Shown here: piece after piece, positions 18,431-26,833 of the stretch
Position numbering within the stretch: position 1 is the stretch's first letter
How the letters are laid out: each line of letters starts with the position of its first letter
Assembly: GCA_963805705.1 (NCBI GenBank)
Contig: CAWDVH010000005.1
Span: 1,688,631 to 1,752,630, forward strand
DNA length: 64,000 nt
Reading direction: 5' to 3'
Source of the DNA: CAWDVH01 sp963805705
GTDB lineage: Bacteria > Actinomycetota > Actinomycetes > Streptosporangiales > Streptosporangiaceae
The notes under the pieces: model-generated
Told to the model about the DNA's origin: nothing
The model's input: only the letters and a program-made list of their open reading frames with translations
Databases searched by the model: none
Program-made: the position numbers and the translations under genes

Positions 18431-19054
18431 ATGGAGGTGCGCTGGATCTTCCCCGGCCAGCTGGCGGCCCCGGTGACCGGATGGTTCGGGCGCTTCCCCG
18501 CCGCGACGCAGGAATTGGAGGATGTCTATCTCCTGGATCCGCACCTGCCCGGGCTATCTGTGAAGGTACGCGCCGGGCGGGCGCTTGAGGTGAAGGTGTA
18601 CCGCGGAAGCCCGGGACTACTCGTGGTGGCGGGCCGGGCCCGCGGCCGCCTGGAGTCCTGGCAGAAGTGGTCCTTTGCCTGTGATCTGCCCGGCCAGGAG
18701 AGCAGCGGCCGGGCAGGCTGGGAGCCGGTCAGCAAGAAGCGTCGGATATGCCGGTTCTCGCTGGCCAGCGGGCCGGCCCCGGTGAGCGTTCCGGGGCTGG
18801 GCGACGAGACAGGGTGTGCGGTCGAACTCACCGAGGTCCGCCTGCGTGACGAGGCCTGGTGGACCCTGGGGTTCGAGGCCACCGGCCCCGCTAGTGTGCT
18901 GCGTAGTGAACTCGAAGGCGCCGCCGCGCTCGTGTTCGCCGAGGCCCTGCCGAGTGCAGCGGAACTGAGCACAGATGACTCCAGTTCCTATGCGCAGTGG
19001 CTGCGCCGGCGGCCGGGAGCTGTGAGTGATGACCCGGATCCGTCTGGAGGTTAG
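18431..19054 (+). CDS. Uncharacterised protein upstream of PPK2
   Basis: A 207-residue soluble protein, no signal peptide or membrane helix. It begins MEVRWIFPGQL, contains RWIFPGQ... VYLLDPHLPGLSVKVRAG and KVYRGSPG, and a tail rich in Ser and Asp. The alternating strands and the spread of basic residues recall CYTH/triphosphate-tunnel proteins, which bind polyphosphate, and its place four bases before a polyphosphate kinase would suit that, but I do not see the diagnostic ExExK motif, so this is only a thought. I chose the ATG at 18431 (GGAG eight bases upstream) over an in-frame start at 18335 that overlaps the previous gene. Confidence 0.75.
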   Translation: MEVRWIFPGQLAAPVTGWFGRFPAATQELEDVYLLDPHLPGLSVKVRAGRALEVKVYRGSPGLLVVAGRARGRLESWQKWSFACDLPGQESSGRAGWEPVSKKRRICRFSLASGPAPVSVPGLGDETGCAVELTEVRLRDEAWWTLGFEATGPASVLRSELEGAAALVFAEALPSAAELSTDDSSSYAQWLRRRPGAVSDDPDPSGG

Positions 19055-19058
19055 CGAG

Positions 19059-19943
19059 ATGGCCAAGAACAAAAAGAAGAAGAAGACCAGGGACAGGCAG
19101 GATCAGGACCACGCCGAGGTCCAGGTGTCGCCGACCGGAGCGCGGCAGGAGGCCGAAGCGGGCCCGCCCCAGAAGATGAAGCGCAAGGAGTACGAGCGCC
19201 AGATGAGGCTCCTGCACGGCGAGCTGGTGGCCTTGCAGGAGTGGGTCAAGGCGACGGGGGCCAAGATCTGCATCGTGTTCGAGGGCCGGGACACCGCCGG
19301 CAAGGGCGGCACGATCAGGCGGATCACCGAGCGGGTGAGCCCGCGGGTGTTCCGGGTCGTCGCGCTGCCGGCCCCGACCGAGCGGGAGAGGTCGCAGATG
19401 TACATCCAGCGGTACCTCTCGCACTTCCCGGCCGGCGGCGAGGTCGTGATCTTCGACCGCAGCTGGTACAACCGGGCGGGCGTCGAGCCGGTGATGGGCT
19501 TTTGCACGCCGCAGGAGACCGAGCGGTTCCTGGGGCTGGTGCCGGGGGTCGAGAAGGCCATGGCCGATGACGGGATCCTGCTGCTGAAGTACTGGCTGGA
19601 GGTCAGCCCCGGCGAGCAGACCCGGCGGCTGGAGAGCCGGATCCATGACCCGCGGAAGATCTGGAAGCTGTCGGACATGGACCTGAAGTCCTACCGCCGC
19701 TGGTACGACTACTCCAGGGCCAGGGACGCGATGTTCGCCGCCACCGACACCGCGTGGGCGCCCTGGTACATCGCGCAGACCGACGACAAGAAGCGCGGCC
19801 GGCTCAACATCATCAGCCACCTGCTCAGCCAGATCCCTTACCAGCCGCCCGCCCACCGCGACGTCGCCCTGCCCAGGCGGCAGCCAGCCGGCGGCTACGT
19901 CCAGCCGGACTTGCCATTGCGGCACATCCCGGCACCGTTCTAG
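19059..19943 (+). CDS. ppk2: Polyphosphate kinase 2 family protein
   Basis: A 294-residue cytoplasmic enzyme that transfers phosphate between polyphosphate and nucleoside diphosphates (or monophosphates). After a lysine-rich tail, it has Walker A FEGRDTAGKGG (74-84), Walker B FDRSWYNR (132-139), then the lid region and a C-terminal WYIAQTDDKKRGRLNIISHL. It is a single-domain PPK2; the subclass (NDP- or NMP-using) cannot be fixed by eye. The ATG at 19059 has GGAGG seven bases upstream; in-frame ATGs at 19026 and 19029 overlap the previous gene. Spacing of 4 bases from the preceding gene suggests one operon under promoter D. Confidence 0.95.
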   Translation: MAKNKKKKKTRDRQDQDHAEVQVSPTGARQEAEAGPPQKMKRKEYERQMRLLHGELVALQEWVKATGAKICIVFEGRDTAGKGGTIRRITERVSPRVFRVVALPAPTERERSQMYIQRYLSHFPAGGEVVIFDRSWYNRAGVEPVMGFCTPQETERFLGLVPGVEKAMADDGILLLKYWLEVSPGEQTRRLESRIHDPRKIWKLSDMDLKSYRRWYDYSRARDAMFAATDTAWAPWYIAQTDDKKRGRLNIISHLLSQIPYQPPAHRDVALPRRQPAGGYVQPDLPLRHIPAPF

Positions 19944-20001
19944 GAGGCGGCCCGGGGGACGCCAGTGCTTCCGTGAGCCTGATGGCAGACTGGCCGCTGA
20001 T

Positions 20002-20688
20002 ATGAAAGCCGGCCGCTGCTTCGTGCAGACCGTGGGCGTCTTGGTCATCTTCACCGTGGCGCGCGCCTACGGGCTCCTGGGCCCATCCGCCGTAGCGGTG
20101 AGCCTTCTGACCGCAGCGCTGGTCCTGATTGCCTGGGGTGCGGGGGCAACCCGTGCTGACCTCGGTCTTGGCCGAGCGGATATGGGTGCGGGCGTGCGTT
20201 ACGGAGCCGGTGCCTTCGGGGTCCTCTTGCTGGTCCTGGTGGTAGCGGCCGTGATCCCTGCGACGAGCGGCTTCCTGCACGATTCGCGAGCGCAGATCGA
20301 CGGCGGACGGCTGCTTTACGAACTAGGGGTGTCGATCGTGCTGCTGACGGCGATCCCCGAGGAGCTAGCCTTCCGCGGCGTCCTGCTGGGCTCGGCGCTG
20401 AGACTGTGGAGCCCGTGGCGCGCGAGCCTGATCACCTCGGCGCTGTTCGGCCTGTGGCACATTGCGCCAACCTTGCACACGATGCACGACAACCGCGCCA
20501 CCGCCGGTCTCTCCGCCAGTGTCGGCGGGCAGGTACTACTGGTGCTCGGCTCGATTGCGGTTACCTTCATCGCCGGTCTTGTCTTTTGCTGGCTCAGGCT
20601 GCGATCCAGGAGCCTGATCGCCCCGATTATTGCTCACAGCGCCGTCAACGGCCTCGCGCTCACCGTCGCGTGGTTCGCGGTCCACTAG
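20002..20688 (+). CDS. CPBP-family intramembrane metalloprotease
   Basis: A 228-residue membrane protein with about six to seven helices and the full CAAX-processing/bacteriocin-processing (Abi, CPBP) motifs: EELAFRG starting at residue 120, FGLWH 149-153 and HSAVN 212-216. These glutamates and histidines form the metal site of the Rce1-type proteases. Natural substrate unknown. It starts 58 bases after ppk2 in the same direction and may be in the same transcript, though it has no clear ribosome site. It converges on the hydrolase gene at 20764. Confidence 0.88.
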   Translation: MKAGRCFVQTVGVLVIFTVARAYGLLGPSAVAVSLLTAALVLIAWGAGATRADLGLGRADMGAGVRYGAGAFGVLLLVLVVAAVIPATSGFLHDSRAQIDGGRLLYELGVSIVLLTAIPEELAFRGVLLGSALRLWSPWRASLITSALFGLWHIAPTLHTMHDNRATAGLSASVGGQVLLVLGSIAVTFIAGLVFCWLRLRSRSLIAPIIAHSAVNGLALTVAWFAVH

Positions 20689-20763
20689 CGCGGCGGGCCG
20701 ACTCTGCCGGGCCGAGGTGCCGCCGGGGCGCAGGGCCGGCTGGCGCGCCGCACTGCTGCGCGA

Positions 20764-22590
20764 TTACCGCACGGCCGCGATGATTTTCCTGAGGCTGGCC
20801 AGGTCCTCGGAGGAAAAGCCGACGGGCCGCATGACGGCATTCCACCCGTCGACGTACTCGGCCGAGTACAAGTGACCGTGCCCGTCCGGGACGCCGGTGG
20901 CGAACGGGAGGTCGGCCGTGACCTGCCAGAAGGTTATGAACGGCATCCAGAACATGGTCTTGAGCACGTCCTGGCCGGGAGGCTCGCTGATCCAGTCCGG
21001 CTCGCTGAAGATCAGATGCGGGCTCCACCAGACGATCGGGTCGGACGGGTGCATCAGGTACAGGACCCGGCTGCCTGCCCAGGGCTGGCCCTGCGGCGGG
21101 ATTGCCGTGGCCGGATCGTTCGCGAACCGCACGGTCTGTCCGTCTTGGTAGATGGGCTGGACCTCCGGGCTTCCGGGGTCGCGGTTGTCGCTGAATTGCC
21201 GGAACAGCGTGTTGAAATTGGGCGGACCGGCGAACAGCGCGCCGGAGGTGCGGTTGGCCAGGTCGTTTTCGCCGGTAAAGGCCGCCTCGCCGCCGAACGA
21301 CCCCAGGCTTTCCCCGGCGACGAAGAGCCTGGGGCGGTGGTCGGCAGGCAGCTTGACCCAAGCGCCATAGACCGCGTCAAACAATGCCCGGCCCGCTGCG
21401 AGGGCCTTTGACTGGTCGACCAGGTAGGAAATCCACGACGGCAGGTAGGAGTACTGGAGCGCGACGGTCGCGCCGTCGCCGCCGCTGAGGTACTCGAAGG
21501 AGTCCACCAGCGCCGGATCGACCCAGCCGCTGCCAGTCGTCGTCACCACCAGCAAGTCCTTGCGAGCGAACCCGCCCGCGCGCTCGAGGTCCCTGACCGC
21601 CAGCGCGGCCTGGGACTCCGGGCTGGAGGCTGACGCCAGCCCGGCGTAGACCCGGATCGGCTCCGTGGCCGGATGGCCGGTGAACTTCTCGATATCACTT
21701 ACCGACGGGCCCTTGCCGATGAAGTTGCGGCCCTGGTAGCCCAGCGTGTCCCACGGTATGAGCGAGCCGGGGCCGCCCGAACGCAGGCTGGTCGTGGGCT
21801 GGTGCACTCCTTCCGCGGTCGTCGTGTCGCGCTGCGCATACGCGCTGTTCATGACGTTAATGAAGCCCTGCAGCAACAGGCCGCTGACCACCAGATAGGT
21901 GACGCCGACCACCAGCACCCAGCCAACCGCCTTCGCCGCGCGCGGCCCGATCCCGCGGTTGAGCAGCCTCGCGAGCCAACGGTACAGGCCGTGAAGGCCG
22001 CGCCCGATCAGCAGCAGCAGGCAGAAGACCAGTGCCGCGATGAACGGCGAGGCCACGACCAGCGGGATGTTGTAATCTGTCACCCCCATCAGCTTGCGGA
22101 TCTCGTACTGCCAGTACTGCCCGATCCCGAAGCAGACCACGTAGACGACAGCTGCGCTGATGACGAAGGTACGCCAGGCCCAGCGCCGCGGACGCCGCGG
22201 ATCTCGATCGGCGAAAGCCCGCCAGACCCACGCGGCGAGTACTCCGAGCCCGTAACCGATGGCCGCGGTGATGCCACAGACCAGGCCCTGGACGATACCG
22301 CCGCGCGGGAGCAGCGACGGCGTAAAGGAAAGACACGCGAAAATGAGCGCACCCCAGCAGCCAGGGAGCGTGGCATAAAGCAGCTTCCGGGGCTTGCCGA
22401 GCTCAGCTGATGCCGGATGGCCTCCAGCCGCTGCTACGCCCGGAAGTGCTGGGCGGCCTGGCGCCGGGGGCGCATCGACGGCCGCAGGCGGCTGGTCGAC
22501 CTCGACCAGATCGGCAGCACGCTGGCCCGCCGCATCTGGATGCTCGCTCGGTGACGGACCGGTCGGCGGCGCCGGCATATCCCCGGCCAT
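20764..22590 (-). CDS. Membrane-anchored alpha/beta-hydrolase (PF15420/PF10081 type)
   Basis: A 608-residue protein. The first 65 residues are Pro/Ala-rich; residues 70-250 hold about five membrane helices (PF15420-like), followed by an extracytoplasmic or cytoplasmic alpha/beta-hydrolase domain (PF10081-like) with the nucleophile elbow GESLGS (Ser428) and a late HGHLYSAEYVDGW carrying the likely catalytic histidine. The family is widespread in actinobacteria; ester or lipid substrates are suspected but unproved. AGGAGGAGG sits 5-6 bases before the ATG. It is the gene downstream of promoter E, with a rather long leader of about 147 bases. Confidence 0.88.
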   Translation of the reverse strand: MAGDMPAPPTGPSPSEHPDAAGQRAADLVEVDQPPAAVDAPPAPGRPALPGVAAAGGHPASAELGKPRKLLYATLPGCWGALIFACLSFTPSLLPRGGIVQGLVCGITAAIGYGLGVLAAWVWRAFADRDPRRPRRWAWRTFVISAAVVYVVCFGIGQYWQYEIRKLMGVTDYNIPLVVASPFIAALVFCLLLLIGRGLHGLYRWLARLLNRGIGPRAAKAVGWVLVVGVTYLVVSGLLLQGFINVMNSAYAQRDTTTAEGVHQPTTSLRSGGPGSLIPWDTLGYQGRNFIGKGPSVSDIEKFTGHPATEPIRVYAGLASASSPESQAALAVRDLERAGGFARKDLLVVTTTGSGWVDPALVDSFEYLSGGDGATVALQYSYLPSWISYLVDQSKALAAGRALFDAVYGAWVKLPADHRPRLFVAGESLGSFGGEAAFTGENDLANRTSGALFAGPPNFNTLFRQFSDNRDPGSPEVQPIYQDGQTVRFANDPATAIPPQGQPWAGSRVLYLMHPSDPIVWWSPHLIFSEPDWISEPPGQDVLKTMFWMPFITFWQVTADLPFATGVPDGHGHLYSAEYVDGWNAVMRPVGFSSEDLASLRKIIAAVR

Positions 22591-22743
22591 GGCTACCTCC
22601 TCCTGAGACGATGGCCCAACGGGGCTAGCCCGGCGCCAGAGGCGACCATCACGGCACAGGACGACCTTCCTTGTGAATCACCTGCCGCCTCTGGTCCAGC
22701 CCAAGGCGCCGGGGCCGCCATGATCGCCGCCCGCTTGTACCAG

Positions 22744-22789
22744 ATTCTGTTCGAGCGATCTTGGCGTGTCTTCACCCTCCCGAGGGTGA
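22744..22789 (-). promoter_or_regulatory. Promoter E: palindrome plus -10 element for the membrane hydrolase
   Basis: On the minus strand TCACCCTCGGGAGGGTGA (22789-22772) is followed after 22 bases by CAGAAT (22749-22744), the same spacing as in promoters A and B. Predicted start near 22737. Apart from this site and the hairpin at 22919-22942, the intergenic stretch 22591-22948 holds nothing I can support as a gene. Confidence 0.75.
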
Positions 22790-22918
22790 TTCCTCCCGCT
22801 ACCTTGCTCTGGCCGTCACAGTCGCGCACTGAGACTACTAGTAGGCATAGTCGTCCTCGTATTCCAGGATGAGATCTATCAGAGCGTCGACTGATTCATG
22901 GCGCCAGGCTGGTCCAGG

Positions 22919-22942
22919 CCGGGCCCGCCAGGGCGGGCCCGG
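22919..22942 (-). terminator. GC hairpin after the alpha/beta hydrolase gene
   Basis: An 11-base perfect inverted repeat (CCGGGCCCGCC and its complement) with a two-base centre, in practice a 10-bp stem with a four-base loop, begins six bases beyond the stop codon at 22949. No T-run follows, as is usual for actinobacterial hairpin terminators. Confidence 0.65.
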
Positions 22943-22948
22943 TCAGGC

Positions 22949-23749
22949 CTAGAGGCCGTGCTTGGTCAGCCAGGTCAGGGACAGCTCGGCGACGGCGGGC
23001 CAGCCGGTGTCGATGGTGAGCGAGTGCCCGCGGTCGGAAAACTCCTCCAGGTCAGTGACCGCGTCCGAGTGCCGGTACTGCTTCAGCGTGGACTTGGTGA
23101 TGGCCTCAGGCACAGTGTGGTCCCGGCCGCCCATGACGAGGAGCAGTGGCCCGCGGTTCTCGTTCCGGGTCTGGACTTTGTCCGGTGAGTGCAGGGAGAA
23201 GTTCGCCGTCGCGGCCTCGAAGAGCGGCCGTCCGGGGGCCGGAATGCTCCAGCGCTCGTACAGGTCGTCGGACTCAGTCTCGCTGATGGCGTTCCCGAAG
23301 CTGTAGCGGAACTGCCCGGCGGTGAGGGAGACCGCCTTGTGGATGTTGGCCGGGTTCTTGAATACCGGCAGGGTGGAGCGCAGCGCGGACAGCGGCAGCG
23401 GCAGGACGCCCTTGATCTGCGCGGCGTCGATGGCGACGGCGGCCGCGCCGTAGTCCTCGCCGAGCAGCTTCTCGGCGATCATGCCGCCGAACGAGTGGCC
23501 GACCAGGATCGGCCGCTCAGGCAGCCCGTCGATGATGCTCGCGTAATGGCGGGTGATGTCCTCGATGCCGTGGTCGGCGATGCTGTCGGAGTTCGCGCGG
23601 GCCAGCTCGACCGTCTCGGGAATGCCCGGCCAGCCGGGCGCGACGGGCTCGTAGCCTGCCTGCCGGAACAGCTCGAGCCACGGGGCCCACGAGGTCGCGT
23701 GCAGCCAGAGGCCATGGATGAAGACGACGGGGGTTCGGGTGCTGGTCAT
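22949..23749 (-). CDS. Alpha/beta-fold hydrolase
   Basis: A 266-residue soluble hydrolase: oxyanion region FIHGLW (10-15), nucleophile elbow GHSFGG with Ser86, acid Asp210 in MGGRDHTVP and His242 in DRGHSL complete a catalytic triad. It looks like the non-haem haloperoxidase or esterase branch of the family; the substrate is unknown. AAGGAAGG precedes the ATG at 23749. Alone on the minus strand between the operator E region and the divergent DUF4331 gene, with a hairpin terminator right after it. Confidence 0.9.
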   Translation of the reverse strand: MTSTRTPVVFIHGLWLHATSWAPWLELFRQAGYEPVAPGWPGIPETVELARANSDSIADHGIEDITRHYASIIDGLPERPILVGHSFGGMIAEKLLGEDYGAAAVAIDAAQIKGVLPLPLSALRSTLPVFKNPANIHKAVSLTAGQFRYSFGNAISETESDDLYERWSIPAPGRPLFEAATANFSLHSPDKVQTRNENRGPLLLVMGGRDHTVPEAITKSTLKQYRHSDAVTDLEEFSDRGHSLTIDTGWPAVAELSLTWLTKHGL

Positions 23750-24024
23750 GGCGTACCTTCCTTGGACGGGTCTGATCTCTGTCCTGATACTCGGGGGACA
23801 GCCCGAGCCGGCGCTTGAGTCGACTGACTAGCTCGGTGACTGCGCATGACTTAATGCGGCGGCCGGTAACACCGTGCCGCGGCGCGCTGACTCGCCCGGC
23901 AGCCCCGAGTGGCTCGATCCGCCCGAGGCGTCAGAGTCATCGATGCAGTCGCGTGACTGGCGAGCCGGGCGGCGCCGTATCCCTAGCGTGCTGGTATCCA
24001 CTTCCGCACCTACAGGAGGCGACT

Positions 24025-25056
24025 GTGTCCCACCACCTCGACTCGCCGGCCTCGCGCCGCGACTCTCGGCTGAACGTGACCGACGTGTATGCGTTCGACG
24101 GCGACGGCGCGACGGTCCTGGCCATGATCGTCAATACCTCGCTCGCCGGCGCCGGGCGCATACCCGGCTTCCATCCGGAAGGCCGTTACGAGTTCAAGAT
24201 CCATCTCGACGGCGCGGCGACCGAGCAGCTGACCTACCGCTTCTCATTCGCGCCGGCCGACGCGCCGGGCGCACAGCACGTCGCCATCGACCGGCTCGCC
24301 GGCGCCGATGCCGGCGATGACCGCGCAGCCGGCACCCGCATCGCCGGCGGCCGCACCGGGGAGGCGATCTCCGGTGCCGGCGTGCGGGCCTGGTGTGGTG
24401 CCGCCGCCGACCCGTTCTACCTCGACCTGCACCACTTGGCCCACATCCTCGAAGGACTGCAGAACGAGCAGCCCATCGACAACGGCGAATGGGCGCCGGC
24501 CCAGGCGGCCAGCACCTTCACCGACTCGCAGATCTGCGCCATAGTCCTGGAGATCCCGCACGGCGACGCGGAACTGCGGCCCGGCCTGCCGATCGGCGTG
24601 TGGGCCGCGGCGAAGCTCGCTACCGACGCCGGCGGGTGGCGGCAGATCAACCGCGCTGGCATCCCGATGATGTGGCCGCTGTTCCGTGCGCTCGGCGACG
24701 ACGACGACAGCCCCGAGTATCAGCGCGACACGACCGCGCGGCCGGCCGATGACCCGGCCAATGACACCGGCCGTGTCGCCGCCTTCGTGGCGGCGGCCGT
24801 GCGCCGCACCGGGGCCGGCGATCCGGACGGCTACGGCCGCGCGGTCGCCGCCCGGCTGCTGCCCGATGTCCTCCCGTACCGGGTGGGCACCACCGCGGTG
24901 TTCAGCTTCGCCGGCTTCAACGGCCGTGCGCTGGCCGACAACGCGCCGGAGGTGATGTACGGGCTGGTCACTAACTCCGCGGTGCCGACCGGGCTCGTGG
25001 CGGCGGCGGCGTCCGAGACGCGCCAGGACAAGTTCCCGTACGTCGTCCCGGCGTAA
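24025..25056 (+). CDS. DUF4331-family protein
   Basis: A 343-residue protein beginning SHHLDSPASRRDSRLNVTDV after a GTG, the hallmark start of DUF4331 (the H-x-D-S-P-x-x-x-x-D-x-R-x-N-x-x-D pattern), and later containing PFYLDLHHL and LPDVLPYRVGT. No signal peptide is visible, so it is probably cytoplasmic. Function is unknown for the family. AGGAGG is six bases before the GTG; the open frame extends upstream to 23815 but without a ribosome site. First gene of a run with a cupin (53 bases later), an antiporter and a LAL regulator. Confidence 0.85.
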   Translation: MSHHLDSPASRRDSRLNVTDVYAFDGDGATVLAMIVNTSLAGAGRIPGFHPEGRYEFKIHLDGAATEQLTYRFSFAPADAPGAQHVAIDRLAGADAGDDRAAGTRIAGGRTGEAISGAGVRAWCGAAADPFYLDLHHLAHILEGLQNEQPIDNGEWAPAQAASTFTDSQICAIVLEIPHGDAELRPGLPIGVWAAAKLATDAGGWRQINRAGIPMMWPLFRALGDDDDSPEYQRDTTARPADDPANDTGRVAAFVAAAVRRTGAGDPDGYGRAVAARLLPDVLPYRVGTTAVFSFAGFNGRALADNAPEVMYGLVTNSAVPTGLVAAAASETRQDKFPYVVPA

Positions 25057-25109
25057 CCACCCGCTCACCCGCCTCGCTCATTCACTCAGTCACAGATCGG
25101 AGCAGCGTC

Positions 25110-25523
25110 ATGGACGAGCTCGGTTCGACCATCAGCGGCGACGTCGCCGCCGTTCCGCAGCACCTGCGTTCCCTGTTCAATAATCCCGACGAGGTCCGGG
25201 TGCAGCCGCTGCCGTGCCGCCTGCCCGGCCTGACGTCGATGGCCGTGCACTTCGCTGCCGGGGCACGCACCGTCCCGCACGTGCACCTCAGCGGGCAGCA
25301 CCTGGTCTACGTCGACGGTGTCGGTGTGGTCGGTGACGAGAACGGCGTGCACGTCGTGCGGGCCGGCGACGTGATCAGCAGCCCGGCGGGGGGCTGGCAC
25401 TGGCACGGCGCCGCGCCGGGCATGCCCGCCACGCACGTGACGTTCGAGCAGCCCGGCGACTTCGACCGCGATGTCGACCGGCGGGACTGGGACGACAGCT
25501 ACCCGCCCGACCTCGGCGCCTAG
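25110..25523 (+). CDS. Cupin-domain protein
   Basis: A 137-residue single cupin. The first metal-binding motif appears as PHVHLSGQHLVYVDG (His residues with a Gln where many have Glu), the second as GGWHWHG, giving a plausible three-histidine metal site. Small cupins act as dioxygenases, isomerases or sensors; no substrate can be assigned. GGAG lies seven bases before the ATG. Sits between the DUF4331 gene and a CPA2 antiporter. Confidence 0.85.
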   Translation: MDELGSTISGDVAAVPQHLRSLFNNPDEVRVQPLPCRLPGLTSMAVHFAAGARTVPHVHLSGQHLVYVDGVGVVGDENGVHVVRAGDVISSPAGGWHWHGAAPGMPATHVTFEQPGDFDRDVDRRDWDDSYPPDLGA

Positions 25524-25588
25524 CCCGGACTACTGCATGTCAGCAGCACCCTGGCATCAAGACCCGCTGAAGAGAGGCGGTAGCAGTC

Positions 25589-26833
25589 ATGTCGTTGGCT
25601 TCGGTGGCCCTGGTGTCGCTGCTGGCGTTGCTCGCGCCGCTGATCGTGCGCCTCATCCGCCTGCCGGTCCCGGATATCGTCATGCAGATCCTGCTCGGCA
25701 TCATCGTCGGACCGCAGGTGCTGGGCTGGGCGCGCATCGATGAACCCGTCCGCGTCCTGTCGCTGATCGGCCTGTCGTTCCTGCTGTTTCTCGCCGGGCT
25801 CGAGCTTGACTTCAGCCGGCTGCGCGGCCGGACGCTGCGGACGGCGGCGAGCGCGTTCGTGCTTTCCTTCGCCCTGGCCCTTGCGCTCGGCGGCCTCCTC
25901 GGCGCAGCCGGGCTGGTGAAGTCCCCGCTGCTGATCGCGGTGATCCTCTGCGCGACCTCGGTCGGCATCGTGATCCCGATCCTCAGTGACTCAGGCGAGC
26001 TGGATACCCCGCTCGGACGGCTCGTCGTGGCCGGGGGATCGCTCGCCGAGGTGATCCCGGTCCTGCTGCTGTCGCTGCTGTTCTCCGAGCAAGCCAGCAG
26101 TCTCGGTGCTCAGATCACGCTGCTCGCGGCGTTCGGGACGCTCGTGGCCGCCGCCGCCCTGCTGATCTTCGGGCTGGAGCGACGGCGCTGGATCGGGCGC
26201 ACGCTACTGGCGCTGCAGGACACCACGGCGCAGATCCGGGTACGCGCTGCCGTCGCGCTGCTCATGAGCTTCGCCGCGCTCGCGACCGGGTTCGGGCTTG
26301 AAGCGATCCTCGGCTCCTTCCTGGCTGGCGCCGCGATCTCGTTGCTCGACCGCGACCGCGCGATGACCCACCAGATGTTCCGCACGAAGCTGCAGGCCGT
26401 CGGCTTCGGAGCCCTGATCCCCTTCTTCTTCGTCTCCACCGGCATGTCGCTCGACGTCCGCAGCTTCGTCACCAGCCCGGGGACACTGGCCTGGGTGCCG
26501 GTCTTCCTCGCTGCGCTGCTCATCGCGCGCGCTCTGCCCGCACTGCTCTACCGCCCGCTGCTTACCTCGCGGCGCCAGGTGATGACCGCCGGGCTACTCC
26601 AGGCCACCAGCCTGAGCATCCCGATCGTCGGCGGGTCGATCGGTGTCGATCTCGGACTGATCCGCCCGGAGAACTACGTCGCCCTGGTCGCCGCCGGGCT
26701 GGTGTCGGTCATCGTCTTCCCGGTGATCGCCTCGGCCCTGACAGCGCATAAGCTCGTGGACACGGCGACGCAACGGAGGGCGAGGTGGCCGATTGGGTCC
26801 CGCTCACCGGGCGAGACCCTGAGCAAGCCCTGA
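25589..26833 (+). CDS. CPA2-type cation:proton antiporter
   Basis: A 414-residue transporter with about 12 helices and the Na_H_Exchanger fold: LPVPDIVMQILLGIIVGPQV, FLLFLAGLELDFSRL, and GFGALIPFFFVSTGMSLDVR, typical of monovalent cation:proton antiporters-2 (KefB/NapA-like core). There is no C-terminal TrkA-N or TrkA-C domain, so it is the membrane core alone. Ion unknown. Its last 49 bases overlap the start of the regulator gene downstream, implying co-transcription. Confidence 0.9.
   Translation: MSLASVALVSLLALLAPLIVRLIRLPVPDIVMQILLGIIVGPQVLGWARIDEPVRVLSLIGLSFLLFLAGLELDFSRLRGRTLRTAASAFVLSFALALALGGLLGAAGLVKSPLLIAVILCATSVGIVIPILSDSGELDTPLGRLVVAGGSLAEVIPVLLLSLLFSEQASSLGAQITLLAAFGTLVAAAALLIFGLERRRWIGRTLLALQDTTAQIRVRAAVALLMSFAALATGFGLEAILGSFLAGAAISLLDRDRAMTHQMFRTKLQAVGFGALIPFFFVSTGMSLDVRSFVTSPGTLAWVPVFLAALLIARALPALLYRPLLTSRRQVMTAGLLQATSLSIPIVGGSIGVDLGLIRPENYVALVAAGLVSVIVFPVIASALTAHKLVDTATQRRARWPIGSRSPGETLSKP

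Noticed and set aside
22850..22918. Frame reading ESVDALIDLILEYEDDYAY after the hydrolase stop on the minus strand
   Set aside because: It looks protein-like but has no start codon between the hydrolase stop and this segment, and it runs through the terminator hairpin.
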